Shown here piece by piece: positions 21,761 through 34,335 of a DNA stretch of 64,000 bases (the stretch's first letter is position 1; every line of letters begins with the position of its first letter). Below the pieces are notes generated by a model. It worked only from the letters and a program-made list of their open reading frames with translations, was not told the origin of the DNA and ran no database searches. The DNA is taken from contig JAMPIV010018963.1 of NCBI GenBank assembly GCA_024509875.1, positions 15,001-79,000 on the forward strand, in the 5' to 3' direction. Source of the DNA: Oreohelix idahoensis (taxonomy: Eukaryota; Mollusca; Gastropoda; Stylommatophora; Oreohelicidae). A program made the position numbers and the translations under genes.

Positions 21761-22844
21761 TGTCATAAAATTAACAGTGATACAACGTAAAAATATCTCC
21801 AAAGGATAAAATGTAGGGATAAAAAAGAATGCGTAAGTTACTAGAAGGCATGATCGCCCACGCCGCGGGTCATCACCCGCCATGGAAATTAAATTGCTGA
21901 AACGGTTACCATTTGAACGGGATGAGAACGGCGGATCTAAAGGGAAAAAAAATATGACTGAAAAATTGCGTGAGACTAGCAAGGCTAAGAAGATGCAATT
22001 GGGGGGGGGGAAACGGAGGAAAAGTCACGTCCCCAAATTGACACGAGGTACGGAAAGGGACGCTTATGCGATACCAAGCCTTTTATTTGAATTCAGCGGC
22101 AAAAGCATTACAACGCAGATGCTTGAAATATTACAAAATTAAAAAAGTAACTTTTTCTTAATACTAATGTTAGGAATATAAAAATTAGCTGGCCGGATGG
22201 CCCATTTTGAGCAGTGAAATAATATGCTTTTATTTATACAGACGGATAGATAATAATGAAGACATTGACAAAAGACTGTGTTGTTCACATCAGCGAAAGA
22301 CTGCATTGAATCAAACATGTCACTAATTTGCACAAAAACCACGACCTTGAGACTCAAGTGTCCAAATCTAGTTAGAATGAAAGAGAGGGACATTGGTGGG
22401 AGCTGTGGCTAAAAATAACTTTAAAGACAAAATTTGTAGAGGGGACGGATAGGTTGGTTCAAAAACCAAGTACGTTTTTTTGTGAAAACGCAAGTAGAGA
22501 CGGACGGACTAACAGATAAAAATCCATACTTGACTGAAGCATGACTGAAATGACTTTAGTGTAGGAAATTTGAATTTGAAAAAAACACAAGGCATTGATT
22601 GGCCACAGACAATCATATTATCAGCGCTCAGACGAGCTTTTTTGCCATTCCTCAATAGTTGTCCAGTGATAGACACAGTAAATTTTAAGTGTGGTGATTT
22701 CCAATGAAGTAAATTGAAATAAGTTCAGGGACGCCATACTATAGCCAGCAGCTCAGCTGAGTTTTGCTAGCATTTCTGTGTTCTTTATTCATAATCTGAG
22801 CTGTGAGTTTTTTATGTTGACACCAAAAGGTGGTGTCAAATGCT
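21761..22844 (+). repeat. 3' LTR of the Gmr1-type element, truncated
   Basis: By eye nearly identical to positions 15147-16348 of the 5' LTR, except for the missing G-rich expansion. It stops abruptly at CAAATGCT, about 820 bp before the expected CA end, and joins a segment that duplicates 23409-23488. The loss is a deletion or recombination after insertion. Confidence 0.85.
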
Positions 22845-23488
22845 TCCTATCTGGCTTTCTGTTGAGATTTGTGCCTAATTTTCTTCCTTGTCTTAGTGCA
22901 GTTTTCTGCCGTTTTAGAGCTGAGCAATATTGGATTCTTTGTTCTGTTTCAATTTGCTAAGGCTTTTTTATTTATTAAGCTATGAATACAAAATATGAGC
23001 ACAACGTTTATCATTATATGTTAAAACTGTTCCTGTGATGGATTTTTGATAACTTTAATACAAAAAAAGTTGTAGGACTTTGAAAATAGTGTCTAAAAAT
23101 AGTAACAAATTTTACTAAATTTTACATCACTTTTGTCAATTAATCAAAAGTTTGATCAGATACTTATAATCCATCACATGAAAAGTTTTAAAAGATTATG
23201 GGCAATATATGTTCCTATTCTTATGTCAATTAGTACATAAGTGTGGAAGTTATAAGAAAATTAGGATGAAAAAATAGATTATGAGAAAACCGCATTTTTC
23301 TCCATAAGTAGACAACAATTAAATAAGTATGTAATACTACAGCAAAAAAATAACTTGCTTGTCATTCAGAACATACCGGCCATATATCCAGCTTCCTCTG
23401 CAGCTTCTTGTCTGGCTTTCTGTTGAGATTTGTGCCTAATTTAGTTCCTTTTATTAGTGCAGTTTTCTGCCGTTTTAGAGCTGAGCAC
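22845..23488. repeat. Duplicated flank: copies of MULE 3' end and of the pre-LTR sequence
   Basis: Positions 22852-22927 repeat 23409-23488 (TCTGGCTTTCTGTTGAG ... GAGCTGAGCA), the sequence just beyond the stop codon of the Mutator-like gene. Positions 22929-22983 repeat the 55 bp immediately before the 5' LTR (15092-15146), both ending TTTATTTATTAAGCTAT. On the right the copy continues into GAATAC without an LTR, as an unoccupied site would. The rest (22984-23408) is AT-rich with no gene. Confidence 0.7.
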
Positions 23489-23495
23489 GAGACGT

Positions 23496-25946
23496 TTACG
23501 CTTTCTTGCTCCTGCCAGTCGATAAGCCTCTTTTCCACTGTTCAGCCCCAGGACTTTCTTGACAAAATATAGCAGCCTCAGCTCCTTCATTAAATTCAGC
23601 AACTGCACTTAGAAGGCAGAATTCAACGCGCTTTCGTGAATGGAAGATATGCTTTGGCACTTTACTCCAAATAACTGAATGAAGGCTCTCATTGGAGTTT
23701 TGGGTAGCCTTTCTTTCACAGCGACTTAACAGTTTCAGATTTGTCAGCCTGTCATACACTGGTGTCAAATGTCTGTTCAACAGCTTAAAGTCCAGGGGCG
23801 GATGTATACGTTTTTGATGCCCAAAAGCATACTCATTCCTAGATAAGGCTGCTTTATAGAAACACCAAGAGTCTTGGCCAGTAGGACAAAACTGATGCTG
23901 GGTATATTCATCAGTTGAATAGCATTGATGTAGGCTAGCCATAATAGCGTTCTTCATATCAGCTGCAGTAGCATGTTGCCTGATATCCCTGGAATAATAA
24001 ATGCCAAGCTTTCGGATGGCTGTATCTGTCAGACGGCCACGGCCACGTCCTCCAAGTGTAACGTTTTGCTTGCGGCAATCAGCAACTAAATTACGAAGAG
24101 CTGTATGCATTCTTTTTCCTACATGATTGATACACTCTTCTTTGATGATTTCAACATTAGGGCCATATGGTTTAAATTCCATGACCCTATTGGAGGCTTT
24201 GCTATCACCATCACTTAACATGGTGGTGTAGCGAAATTTGTGTCGTGTCACAGACCGGCTCCATAAAACACTAGCTGCCTCAGCCTCCATCACACCTGAA
24301 CTTCCTAGAAAGAAGAAAAGGTATGAATTAGTAACACTTAAAATAATGATGTAAGCAAACATTGAACACTTTCCTTTACAATGTAGAAGCAAATGTAGTA
24401 CAATGGAAGCAAAGCAAACACATGTAAGTAATAAATTATGTTACTAAAACTGATACTTATGAAGAAATTAAAATTAGATCAGTTTAAATTTTTAGACAAG
24501 GAGAAGGAGAAACCAAAAATAAGATTCAGAAGTAAATACCTTCAAAATTTATATCACATCCTTGCTTCACATGCTCCTCTTTCCATTTGCTGAAGTTTCC
24601 CGGGGCTTCCTTCTGGTACCAAGAACCAGTTGTAGCACATGTCTGACAGTATTTTTTAAGCACATGGGCATCTATAACAAGACCTGTCAAGATCTCCACA
24701 ACACAACCAATACCAATTTTTGAACTGTGGCCCCTTGTGAGCCAGCTGCCATCAAAACTGACTCCAATATCCATAATATATTCATGATATGGTTGATTGC
24801 TCTGAGCACAGTTTACGCTGCGTGCTAGCTTAGCAGCATGATCAAATATTAATTTTGCGAGTTCTGGTGTTTGCAAATAATACATTTTTGCAATTGTGTT
24901 GAAAGTTTTTTGATGCAGGCCAAGCATATCCATGTTCTGTGCAAAGTAGTTAAATTTATAGGGTCCCATTCCTGATAACAATGATGATAGAACTGCAACT
25001 TTGTTCACACTGAATGAATTATGTTCTTCAACCAATGATGTGTACGTTGATGCAACGGTTTTGTTGCAAACACAACAATTCACTTTGATGTGTTGAACAA
25101 GACCTCTCTTGGCCTGATTATTAATTTCTGCAGACAGCTTCCCATAGCATTCTGGACATGCAAGCTGACTAACAAGGTTGCATATCTCAGACGTATCAAC
25201 TATAGTTCTGGAGACCGTATTTTTAGGCGTTGAAGCTTCTTGCACCGATGAGGCACTTAGTTCCAGCTTTTTACAGAACCGTGGTGTGCTGTGGGGTGAA
25301 GAGGTAGAAGTTGTAGAGGAGCTTGTGCTGGCTCCTTCATTTACAGCTGAAGCTGACAGTATAACCTCAGGCAGACTAGGCTCATTAGGGGGACCATTTA
25401 GTTCTGAAAAAAGTACATAAGAAATAATCGCAGCTCAAGAAACATATGTCACATGCTTATAAATACCATGATAATTTATCGTATAATGTGGAATCATGTC
25501 ATTTTGTCAAACCAGAAAAATGTGATCACTGTTTACTGCCAACGCGTTTACTAAAAGCTTGCAAATACATAAATTTAAAAAAATAATAGCTTATTCACAT
25601 GTGACATTTTTTTTAAGTATATCGTTGAACCCTTTATGGGTTATAATTAGGACATATTGTGTATTAATTCAAGAAAATTAAGTCAGATTTCCAATATCCA
25701 AATATAGTACCTTCTTCCCCCCATCCACTCAGTCCTAACAGAGTCAATCAAAACTAAATTTGTGTAGCCTAAATGTTGTTGTGCGTGGCCCCACCACATG
25801 TGATATGCCTGGATTTCTACAGTGATTCATTTTGTACCATTACCATAACAAAATTAGCGACTTTTACCTGCACTATCTTGGTTCCATCTTTTCTCCATGG
25901 CCGTTTCCAGGTTTAGATGACGAAAGCTATTCTTTTTTTGAGGCAT
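23496..25946 (-). CDS. Mutator-like transposase-domain protein, three exons
   Basis: Three exons join in phase to 583 codons: 25868-25946 (ATG at 25946), 24540-25403 and 23496-24304. Both introns (464 and 235 bp) have GT...AG ends with good context: CAG|GTAAAAG and TTTTTTCAG, then GAAG|GTATTT and CTTTCTAG. The total length is an exact multiple of three with no internal stop. Residues 109-139 hold a CX2C...CX2C zinc ribbon. Candidate catalytic acids are D244 (VSFDGSW), D346 or D348 (LSDGDSKA) and E520 (QNSNESL), with a CINHVGKRM block between. This matches the metazoan Mutator-like transposase domain family. Such proteins are DNA transposases or domesticated derivatives; I saw no terminal inverted repeats around the gene. 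It could be an active autonomous copy or a host gene. Confidence 0.85.
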
Positions 25947-26592
25947 TTTCACACAAAAAGTTCCGAAAAATGAGTCTAACTAAATATGTATACAGAATTT
26001 ATCAATCCGACGCCATGATGTCAACACGGCGGTTACAAGTCATGTGGATTCACGCAGCCAACGAACAGTTTAGAATAGTGAGCGGAAAAAGCCGATGTCA
26101 GCGAATGTCCGACGATTTCCATACATGGATGTAATCGGTAAAAAACGCGACCTAGAAATTCTCGATCTGGCAGGTATAATTTTGTTACCGAAATACATGA
26201 ACTACATCACAGGATTGCCCAGATCTAGGCGAATCCAATGATGTATAATACGTAGGGGTGCAGGCTTGGTTGCTATGGAAGAAACAATGTCCAATTAGAC
26301 ATATTTTCTCGAGTTTGAGAAAATCTCTCTGTACCATACCTTTTTCAAAGTTAAAATACATATTGTTAGAGTGCATTTTGACATTTAATTCTGTTATATT
26401 TAGATTCAGGAGATGCTAAAGTATCAGAAAATGGACTAATCCCAAATTCTTAATTTTTTTTATTTCGACCGAAAAATGCCTGCAGCTCCTCCCCTTAATA
26501 TCTTCACTTGTATCTATTGGATATACATGGAGGACCTAATGTCAATGACAGGGGAATTATAACTGCCAATTTAATAAAAAAATATTTGTTTA

Positions 26593-26895
26593 AAATATTT
26601 TAAACACAGGCTTTTAATGCACTAAAAAGCCACAAATAATTTTTCAAGGAGTTTATAGCTTGCAGTTCAAAAATTTAACATCAAATTGACAAAAAGCGTG
26701 GGGCGCTTAAGAACTTATCATATATTTTATCTATAAGTGTGTAATGAAGTATAAAGCAGAAGTTAATTTCATGTAGAATTATCGCCCCAGGCTTTTTGTC
26801 AATTAGATGTTACATTTTTTGACTGCAAGCTATAAACTCCTTGAAAAATTATTTGTCGCTTTTTAGTGCATTAAAACCTGTGTTTAAAATGTATT
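26593..26895. repeat. Hairpin repeat with 113-bp inverted arms
   Basis: The arms 26593-26705 and 26783-26895 are near-perfect reverse complements, separated by about 77 bp. The left arm begins near TTTAAACACAGG and ends GACAAAAAGCGTGGGGCG; the right arm begins CGCCCCAGGCTTTTTGTC. This is the form of a hairpin MITE. It lies about 650 bp upstream of the Mutator-like gene, but no shared termini prove a link. Flanks at 25950-26590 and 26900-27236 show no gene. Confidence 0.75.
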
Positions 26896-27236
26896 TTTGT
26901 AATATTTTTTTATTTTCTTCTTTTCAGTGTTATTTAAAAAAAAAAAATTTAAGTCAAATGTAATCGATCCGCTAATGACATTATCAGTTTGTGATAAACG
27001 AGTCCAGAGCACAGGAGGCGGATGTCATTATTCAGTATATTACACTGAAAGTTAATATTTTTTTGTTTTATTTTTTTTTAAATTTTGATAAGAGCTGTAA
27101 ATTACATTTTTTTAAAATGTAGTTGTCAGTTGTGTGTATGTCTGTGCATGAGTGTGAGATAGTGTGTGTGTGGAGGGGGGAGAGAAGTTTCAATATTTCT
27201 CTCAAGAAAGACAATCTTGTTGGAAAGAATACTTAC

Positions 27237-28897
27237 TTAAATAGTCGTTCCCCTTCTACCGTGAGGTGTAGAGGTTTGGAAGAAAGAGCGCCAGACTATC
27301 CTATCGGCTGTCTTCCTCCTAGCCTGGTTCCATTCTAGTCATCGGTCCTTCAAAGATTGTCTAATGTTGTCCTCCAAGCGGACTTTTGGTCGTCCAGGGG
27401 GTCTGGATCCCTGGCTCTTTGTTTCCCATGCTTGCCGTGGTAGCCGATCTTCTCCCATTTTCAGACATGGTCAAATCATCGTAGTTCTGACTGTTTTATT
27501 TGCCTCTGCTGGGGGTGGGATTTTAGGCCATGACGTATCGTCTGGTTGCGGACCATGTCTCTTCTTGTTACTTCAACCACTTCCTCAGATACCTCATTTC
27601 TGAGGTTTGGATCTGGCTTTTGTGGGTTGTAGTCATTGCCCATGACTCGCATCCATATGTCAAGACTGGGACATAGGTGGAGCGGTATACAGCCATCTTC
27701 GTTTTCTTACCAACCTCTCTCTTGCTGAGGAATCCTCGATTTATGGCCTGAAAAAGTCTCCCAGCTTCTGCTTTTCGAGTGGCCAACTCTTCTTTGATGC
27801 CTCCCTTTCGGTCTATAATAGCTCCGAGGTATTTAAAGTGGTCGACCTGCTCCAGGACCTGTTCTCCCAGCTTAATCTGATGTTTTCTTTCTTCTCGTGA
27901 TATCACCATGGATTTTGTTTTAGAGCTGCTTATGACCATCCCTCTCTTCTCCAGCTCTTCCTTCCAGACTTGCAGGTTGGATTGGAGATGTGCCTCTGAT
28001 TTAGCAATCAGGGCAACATCATCAGCAAATGCCAGCTCTGAAATATAGACCTGTCTCATCTTCCAGTACCCCACTGAATACTTTCTTGTTCTCTCCTTAC
28101 ATGCCTTGATGACATCGTCCATAAGGAGTATGAAGAGGTAAGGTGATAGGATAGCACCTTGTCTTACACCAGTGGTGGTCCTGAACTCTTCTGACTTATG
28201 GTTTTCTGTCCTCACATAATTTCTGCAAGACTTGTAGAAGCTCTGTATAGCATGAATCAGAGGTGCTGGAATATTCTTCCTTGCCAAACAGTCCCAAAGT
28301 TTGCTCCAGTGGACCCTGTCAAACGCCTTTTCCAGATCTATGAAACAAAGATGGATCTCCCTCTTATACTCAAGGGCCTTTTCACTCAGCTGTCTGAGTG
28401 TGAAGATTAGGTCTTGAGTACTTCAGTTTGCTCGGAATCTGCACTGGACTTCATCTAATTGTGGCTCAGCAAAGCATCGGAGTCTCTGCTCTAGGATTCT
28501 AGAGTAGATTTTACCAGTTTCCGCATTGTCGATTTTCACCCTTTTTGAAAATCGGTGTTATGATGGCAATCTCCCAACCCTTTGGTTTGGCCTTTTTGCA
28601 ACAAGTTGCCTGTAGGACCGTTAAGAGTAATAGGTCGCCTGATGCTCCCATGTATTTAACCATTTCTGGTGTTATACCACCATGTCTTTGCTGCTTTGCC
28701 CATCTTGATTTTCTCCAGTGCTGCCTTCAGTTCTTCCATCTTTATGTCATCTTCACCACCATTGGTTTTCTCTTCTGTGTCAGTGGTTATCATTTCTGAT
28801 GCTCGACCTTGCTCGCCATTCATGAGTTCTGAGAAATATTCTTTCCATCTTTCCATTACTTCCTTCGGGGCAGTAAGCAATTTGCCTTGCTTGTCCT
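27237..28897 (-). pseudogene. RTE-like LINE, reverse transcriptase half
   Basis: Minus-strand frames carry the RT palm: a CFIDLEKAFDRVHW box (about 28335), TTGVRQGAILSPYLF (about 28155), the catalytic ELAFADDVAL (about 28030), FKYLGAII and VPVLTYGCESWAM. The frame shifts near 28425, 28535 and after 27568, so it is dead. It ends in an ACTT-type simple repeat at 27230-27245. It is the same family as the fragment at 10254-10778. The endonuclease half continues at 31314-32970 after the solo LTR. Confidence 0.85.
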
Positions 28898-31313
28898 TGT
28901 CGTGAAATTCTACATCCACATATATAAATTAAAAGGTAAATGTAAAGCCTAACGCATTAATTCAATAAAAGGGAAAGAAGAATGGTAAAGAACAGTGCTG
29001 TCACAATGACTGTACTCGAGATCCCCCTTTTTATGCTCCGTCTGAAAAATTGTAACGCTTTCAAGTTGATAGTAAAGCCTACTGCATCAATACACGCTTT
29101 CTACAATAAAACGTGTACTGTATTTCTAAGAAAACCTTGAGCTAGGCACACTGCGTAATGACCTAAATTAATACTTCCATTAATTTCATTTTATACACTA
29201 CGTTAACATAAACGAAAGGACAGATGGACTTAGGATAGAAAGAGAGGGAGGGCTGAAAGCAGGAACGCATGCAACACTAACACGCGTCTCGCGATAATTA
29301 ATGCCACCCCAAGCGTAAGGCCAGAAGCACTAACTTTTTTTTTTCAAATCGACAGTGATAAAAAACACTACCCATACGAGAGTTAGGTTTAAAAACCTGT
29401 AAAATGCTTATTAGGAAACATGACATTATACTGGTTTACGTTTGAAAGCCTGACAGTACAGCAGACACCATAAAGTTTGGAAGTGAGGAGGTGGTAACAG
29501 CACGACTATCCTAGAAGAAAATACATATTTTGAACGCCGCCACTTAGCTCCCTTAAAACTTATATATTTGGGTTCCTTAGGACTTGCTGACAAAGAATAT
29601 GTTAAGTGTTACGCAAATAGTCTAGGAATTAACAAATTATAGCCAAAAGAAAATAGTGAGGGTGTCGGACAACACCAAATAATCATCGCACAGTGGCATG
29701 TTTTGAAACCACCATTGTACGGGAAATAGGCCACCATGTTAAATCCTATTTGATTGGCGGGAATGATATGTAAGGATAAACACGATTAGTCGGACTACAA
29801 ATACTAATTTTGGTTGTTAGGGGAAACGTGAGAAGGGTAAAAATTTTTGAAAAGCTGTGTAAACATGGCCCGATTGGTTAGACCCGCTGATATAGTCAAT
29901 GAGGACCGTCTGTTCAGTGCCACATTTTGAAATAAACTTACTAAGAAACAGTGCGTTGAGTTCCAGTGCATATTTTTCTAAATAAAAGCCTGGGACAGCG
30001 GCAGATCGGATTTTGTGCCATATTCATCGCCAGTCAACGTATTTGTTATTATTTCCATGAATTGTGGTAAGCTTGACATATTTGATATCTTTTTAATGAA
30101 AATTGAATGTAAATTGATAATTTATGTATATGTGTGTGGTTCAGTAGCAAACATGAGGCAAGGCCTAGATAGTGCTCCAACCTGAACAAAACTTGTCGGA
30201 AGAGAAGTATATCTGCATGGGATCGCCAAATCGTACACTGACACCTATCTTATTGACTAGAAGGAAATAATGCTGGAATTGCAGAGGCGTAGTAACCATT
30301 AGGGAGGAGTATACTGGTGTAAATTGTTTCAGATGAAGCTAGCATTTGGCCTACCGCTCTGAACTCAGTGTTTGTTATGTATTGTGTTCAGTGTGGAAAT
30401 AGATTATAAATTAGTTCTGAAATAGGAGGTACAACCTTCTTGTTTCAGGGACCGTGGTCCTAAGTTATTGAAGCAGCACCTGGTCTGAGTTTTGCTGAAT
30501 CCAGAGGCTGACAGCATACTCCTTGGTCCAGATAGCGACCAGTGAGGTGTCTCCAGAATACAGTGAAGCAATCGAGCAGAGGAGTCTTTTCCTGCAGCCA
30601 TCACGAAAGATAAGCTTCTGTGGCCAGAGTAGCTCAACATTATGTGCCCCCTCAAAAATTGACATTATATTAAACACAGAGGGACAATAAATTGTTTCAA
30701 ACGACAGGAACTGTGAACTTTTCCAAATACTATTTCCACGATAATCAAACACTGGAAGTCATGATGACAAACAACAATCTAGCTTGAAAAACAAAACCAG
30801 TATTACCTCATAGTACTACTTCACAACTTACACACATAGGATAATACTAATAAATTATGTCAATACAAAGATTATATATATAAACTGTGTACATACTACT
30901 TGTAATTACCCGTGATTGTGATTCCTGGTTCACTGTGTAGTTGAATCAGGATATCTATTATTGAAAGGAATTAATACATATATATATTTGAAACTTTACA
31001 CTTGACTCAGTTAAGATAGTCTTATAGAGTGTTATATGTGTGTGAGTGTCACAGTGTTGTAAAGTGTTGTGGAATAAAATAAATTGTTTATCTGTCTGTT
31101 GTTGTTGTGACTTACACTTCATCATTTTCATAACCCTAGACATTTAACGTAGTCATCACAATATTCCAGAATAATTCTGACTGAGGTATCAATGTGGTAG
31201 CAAGTAAGGTCATCTGTATTACACCACACTTATTAGATACAGATACCTTCACAGCTGATCTCAGTCAGTACACTAAGTCCCCTATAATATTTATAACATC
31301 CCACTTTACCACA
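28898..31313 (+). mobile_element. Solo LTR (2.4 kb) inserted in the RTE-like LINE
   Basis: The ends are TGTCGTGAAATTC and CTTTACCACA, flanked by GTCCT at 28893-28897 and 31314-31318. Removing the insert joins the two halves of the LINE reading frame, so the boundaries are firm. No gag or pol lies inside, so it is a solo LTR left by LTR-LTR recombination. Orientation is set by its final 250 bp: an AATAAA-type signal near 31075, CCCTAGA, TTTAACGTAG, GGTAGCAAG and CTTCACAGCTGA occur in the same order at the end of the Gmr1-type LTR. The two are relatives, not recent copies. Confidence 0.85.
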
Positions 31314-31974
31314 GTCCTTTATAAATTTGAGAGGGCATTGTTTTTCCTTCCTCATGTTCTTTAGGATCTTATAGAACAATTTCTGGTTTTCTTGCGCATC
31401 TTTTTCTAGATTTTCTCCAAATTCTTCCCAGGACTTCTGTTTTGCTGCTAGCACCTTGTTCTTTGCTTCTGTTCTGAGTGTCACATATTTTCTATATTTC
31501 TCTATTTGTCCTGCTGTGTTTTTAGCTCCTAAGTATTGTTTCCATGCTATTTTTCTTCTCTCTTATTTTCTCTTTGATGTCCTTGAATTTAAGTCAGAGG
31601 GTTTCCAAGTCATCATGTTGTTGTTCTGTGTTTCTCACCGCTGTAGCAATAAGCTCCTGATATCTGGTCTTAATTTCTGGCTCTCTCAGCTTGTAGGTCT
31701 TTATGCTCATTGCTCCTTTTCGTTTACTTAGTTTCTTGCGTGATGTTGGGCAGTTCCTAGGCTGTGCAACTGTTTCAGTTGTTCTTTTGATTGTAAGCAT
31801 GTAGTGATCACTTCCAATCTCTGGCCCCCTCCAGACTTTAGCATCCCGGACACATTTGAATGAGCTCCTCCTAACTATGGCATAGTCGATCACTAACTTC
31901 TCATTCTTTGTTGGTTCATATCTAATGTATGCATGTATGCGCTTATGGGGGAACTTTGTGTTTATAATGATCAG
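31314..31974 (-). pseudogene. RTE-like LINE, end of endonuclease and linker
   Basis: Minus-strand frames 31893-31594 and 31484-31320 encode the endonuclease C-terminus (VIDYAIVRRSS ... GPEIGSDHYML, the SDH catalytic motif) and the helical linker before RT (QENQKLFYKILKNMRKEK). The piece lies between the SINE insertion on its right and the solo LTR on its left, with at least one frameshift near 31560. Confidence 0.8.
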
Positions 31975-32283
31975 GGACCAAAAGACGCAACAATAGAGAA
32001 CGCAATCAGCGACTCATAGCTTGACTGCTCGCGTCAGGACCAGCGAACCAGAGCTGGTCAAGACCGTGCTCCATCTCCACGTGGTGGTCCTGGAAACAGT
32101 CTGCAGCAGTGCAGTCTGGCTGAGCGAGCACGGATCGAAGAGGGAAGGCAAACCCGGTCCCAAAAAATGCCGTGCAGAAGTCGGATGTGTCGACAGAAAG
32201 GTGCAGATATCACAGCTTAGGCGTAAACAGACACAACGCAACCATCGTCCTTTTCAGGACGAACGAGGAAGAAGAAGAAGAAG
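31975..32283 (+). mobile_element. SINE with (GAA)n tail and 10-bp target duplication
   Basis: The 309-bp insert is flanked by TAATGATCAG at 31965-31974 and 32284-32293, and ends in GAGGAAGAAGAAGAAGAAG. It interrupts the LINE endonuclease; removing it restores the reading frame. A GGTCAAGACC motif near 32056 could be a degenerate polymerase III B box; no clear A box was found. Element sense is plus because the simple tail is on the right. Confidence 0.85.
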
Positions 32284-32970
32284 TAATGATCAGATTCTGC
32301 TCACTGCAGAATCTAAGGAGTCGCTTTCTATTGTCATTGAGAGTATCTTCTCCATATCTTCCGATAACTCCACCCCATCTAGCATGGTCATTTCCAACTC
32401 TGGCATTGAAATCTCCGAGCATGATAATTTCATCTAGGCAGTCATCCACTGTCCTTTGAAGCAGCTCAAAGAATTCCTCCTTGACCTCTGCTCTCTCATC
32501 CTCATTTGGCCCATACACTATGACCAGGTTGACTATGGTTTCCTCTTCTTTTAGTTTTACAACCATAATGAGCTCCGAGACAAATTTCCATCCCTTGATA
32601 CTATCTTTTTGGTTTTTGGCCACAATGCAACTCAGCTCTTTCAGATGTGGGTACACCACTGTAGAGCAGCGTGTCGCCATTGAGACCCATGACTCGTTGT
32701 CCCTTTTTCTTCGATTCCGTAATAGCCAGGATTTCTAGCTTTGCTTTCCTCATCTCTTCCACCAGCTCCTCTTCTTTCCCATTTATACTTCTTGTGTTCC
32801 AGGTTCCATAAGTCGTAGTCCGTAGTCCGTTCCAGTTCGTCGCTTTTAGAATCAGTCCGGTATTCTCTCTTGTAGTTCGCATAATCGTGATTTAAAGCAA
32901 ACAGGTGATTGGCCTGTTGTGCCTTTGCATGGTGGAGGGGCTGCCTCCTTACGGCCTCCATGCAGGCCGC
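32284..32970 (-). pseudogene. RTE-like LINE, endonuclease N-terminal part
   Basis: Minus-strand frames 32882-32601 and 32680-32210 encode the APE endonuclease: TYGTWNTRSINGKEEEL, LEILAITESKKKG, VIVYGPNEDE and the IIMLGDFNARVG motif. A frameshift near 32620 joins them, so the copy is broken. The GC-rich block at 32930-33010 probably belongs to the element's 5' end. Confidence 0.8.
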
Positions 32971-33010
32971 CCTCCTCCTTTTTCAACCGGGCTTGGGACA
33001 GGCCTAGGCG

Positions 33011-33728
<718 letters not shown>

Positions 33729-33865
33729 GTATGTATGTCTGTCTGTCTATGTCTAGCTAAATATATACCTGTCTGTCTGTCTATTTATCTATCGGTTTGT
33801 TTATCTCTCTTGATACGATCTTTTCATTGTATCTTTGTCTTTATTTCTGTCAGTCTATATATATA

Positions 33866-34335
33866 TAGTCTAAACCTGGTAAAGATCACACACTGCTCAG
33901 CAGCTATCGAATCATCACACTGCAGACTGCCTATGGTAAATTACTTGAAAAGATAGCTGAGAGACAAGGATTGAGCCACCTCGAAAATGCACACATCCTT
34001 CCTGATACCCAGAGTAGCTATAGCCCCACGAAAGCAACATGGGGAAACGCTGGAACATTTGCGTATGATGTGTCGAGGGATTTCAGGGTAAACGAGAAAC
34101 GATTACTGTAGCAACTGAGGATGCTTATAACAGTGTGAACTTTGAAACCTTAATGAACTGTGTAATGGCTTGCGATGTTAACCCAAGGCTAACAAGATGG
34201 ATAGCAGCTGCCTTACCTGAGAGATCAGTTGCATTTCGCTTGGGAACAAGAACATTAGAACCATTGCGCATTTGCCATGGACTACCCTATGGGACATCCA
34301 TTGCCTCTTCCCTGGTATGGTGGTTCTACCAGGGT
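33866..34335 (+). pseudogene. LINE reverse transcriptase fragment, decayed
   Basis: Motifs of a non-LTR RT are visible in shifting frames: a PGK...[17 protein letters not shown] segment at 33870, then EDAYNSVNFETLMNC near 34115, RWIAAALPER and ICHGLPYGTSIASSL near 34270. The last corresponds to the usual G-L-P-Q-G-S box, with substitutions. The fragment stops before the catalytic box. It belongs to a different family from the other LINEs in the window. Confidence 0.7.

Larger units (their letters stand above)
15147..22844 (+). mobile_element. Gmr1-type Ty3/Gypsy LTR retrotransposon, degraded
   Basis: The element has a 5' LTR, a tRNA-Pro primer site, gag, protease, integrase ends, reverse transcriptase with RNase H, a polypurine tract and a truncated 3' LTR. 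RNase H ends directly before the polypurine tract, and the integrase C-terminal domain precedes RT, so the pol order is PR-IN-RT-RH. This order is established for the Gmr1 lineage of Ty3/Gypsy elements and differs from ordinary Gypsy. Gag is frameshifted and the integrase core is replaced, so the copy is dead. The 5' flank before the LTR ends in GCTAT; no matching duplication follows the truncated 3' LTR. Confidence 0.85.

Noticed and set aside
15147..22844. An assembly duplication instead of an LTR pair
   Set aside because: Primer site, polypurine tract and gag-pol lie between the repeats in the correct order and spacing.
31975..32283. Common ancestry of the GAA-tailed SINE and the CATGAGG SINE, based on a shared CTGGTCAAGACC
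   Set aside because: The 12-mer is nearly palindromic, sits on opposite sense strands in the two families, and nothing else aligns by eye.
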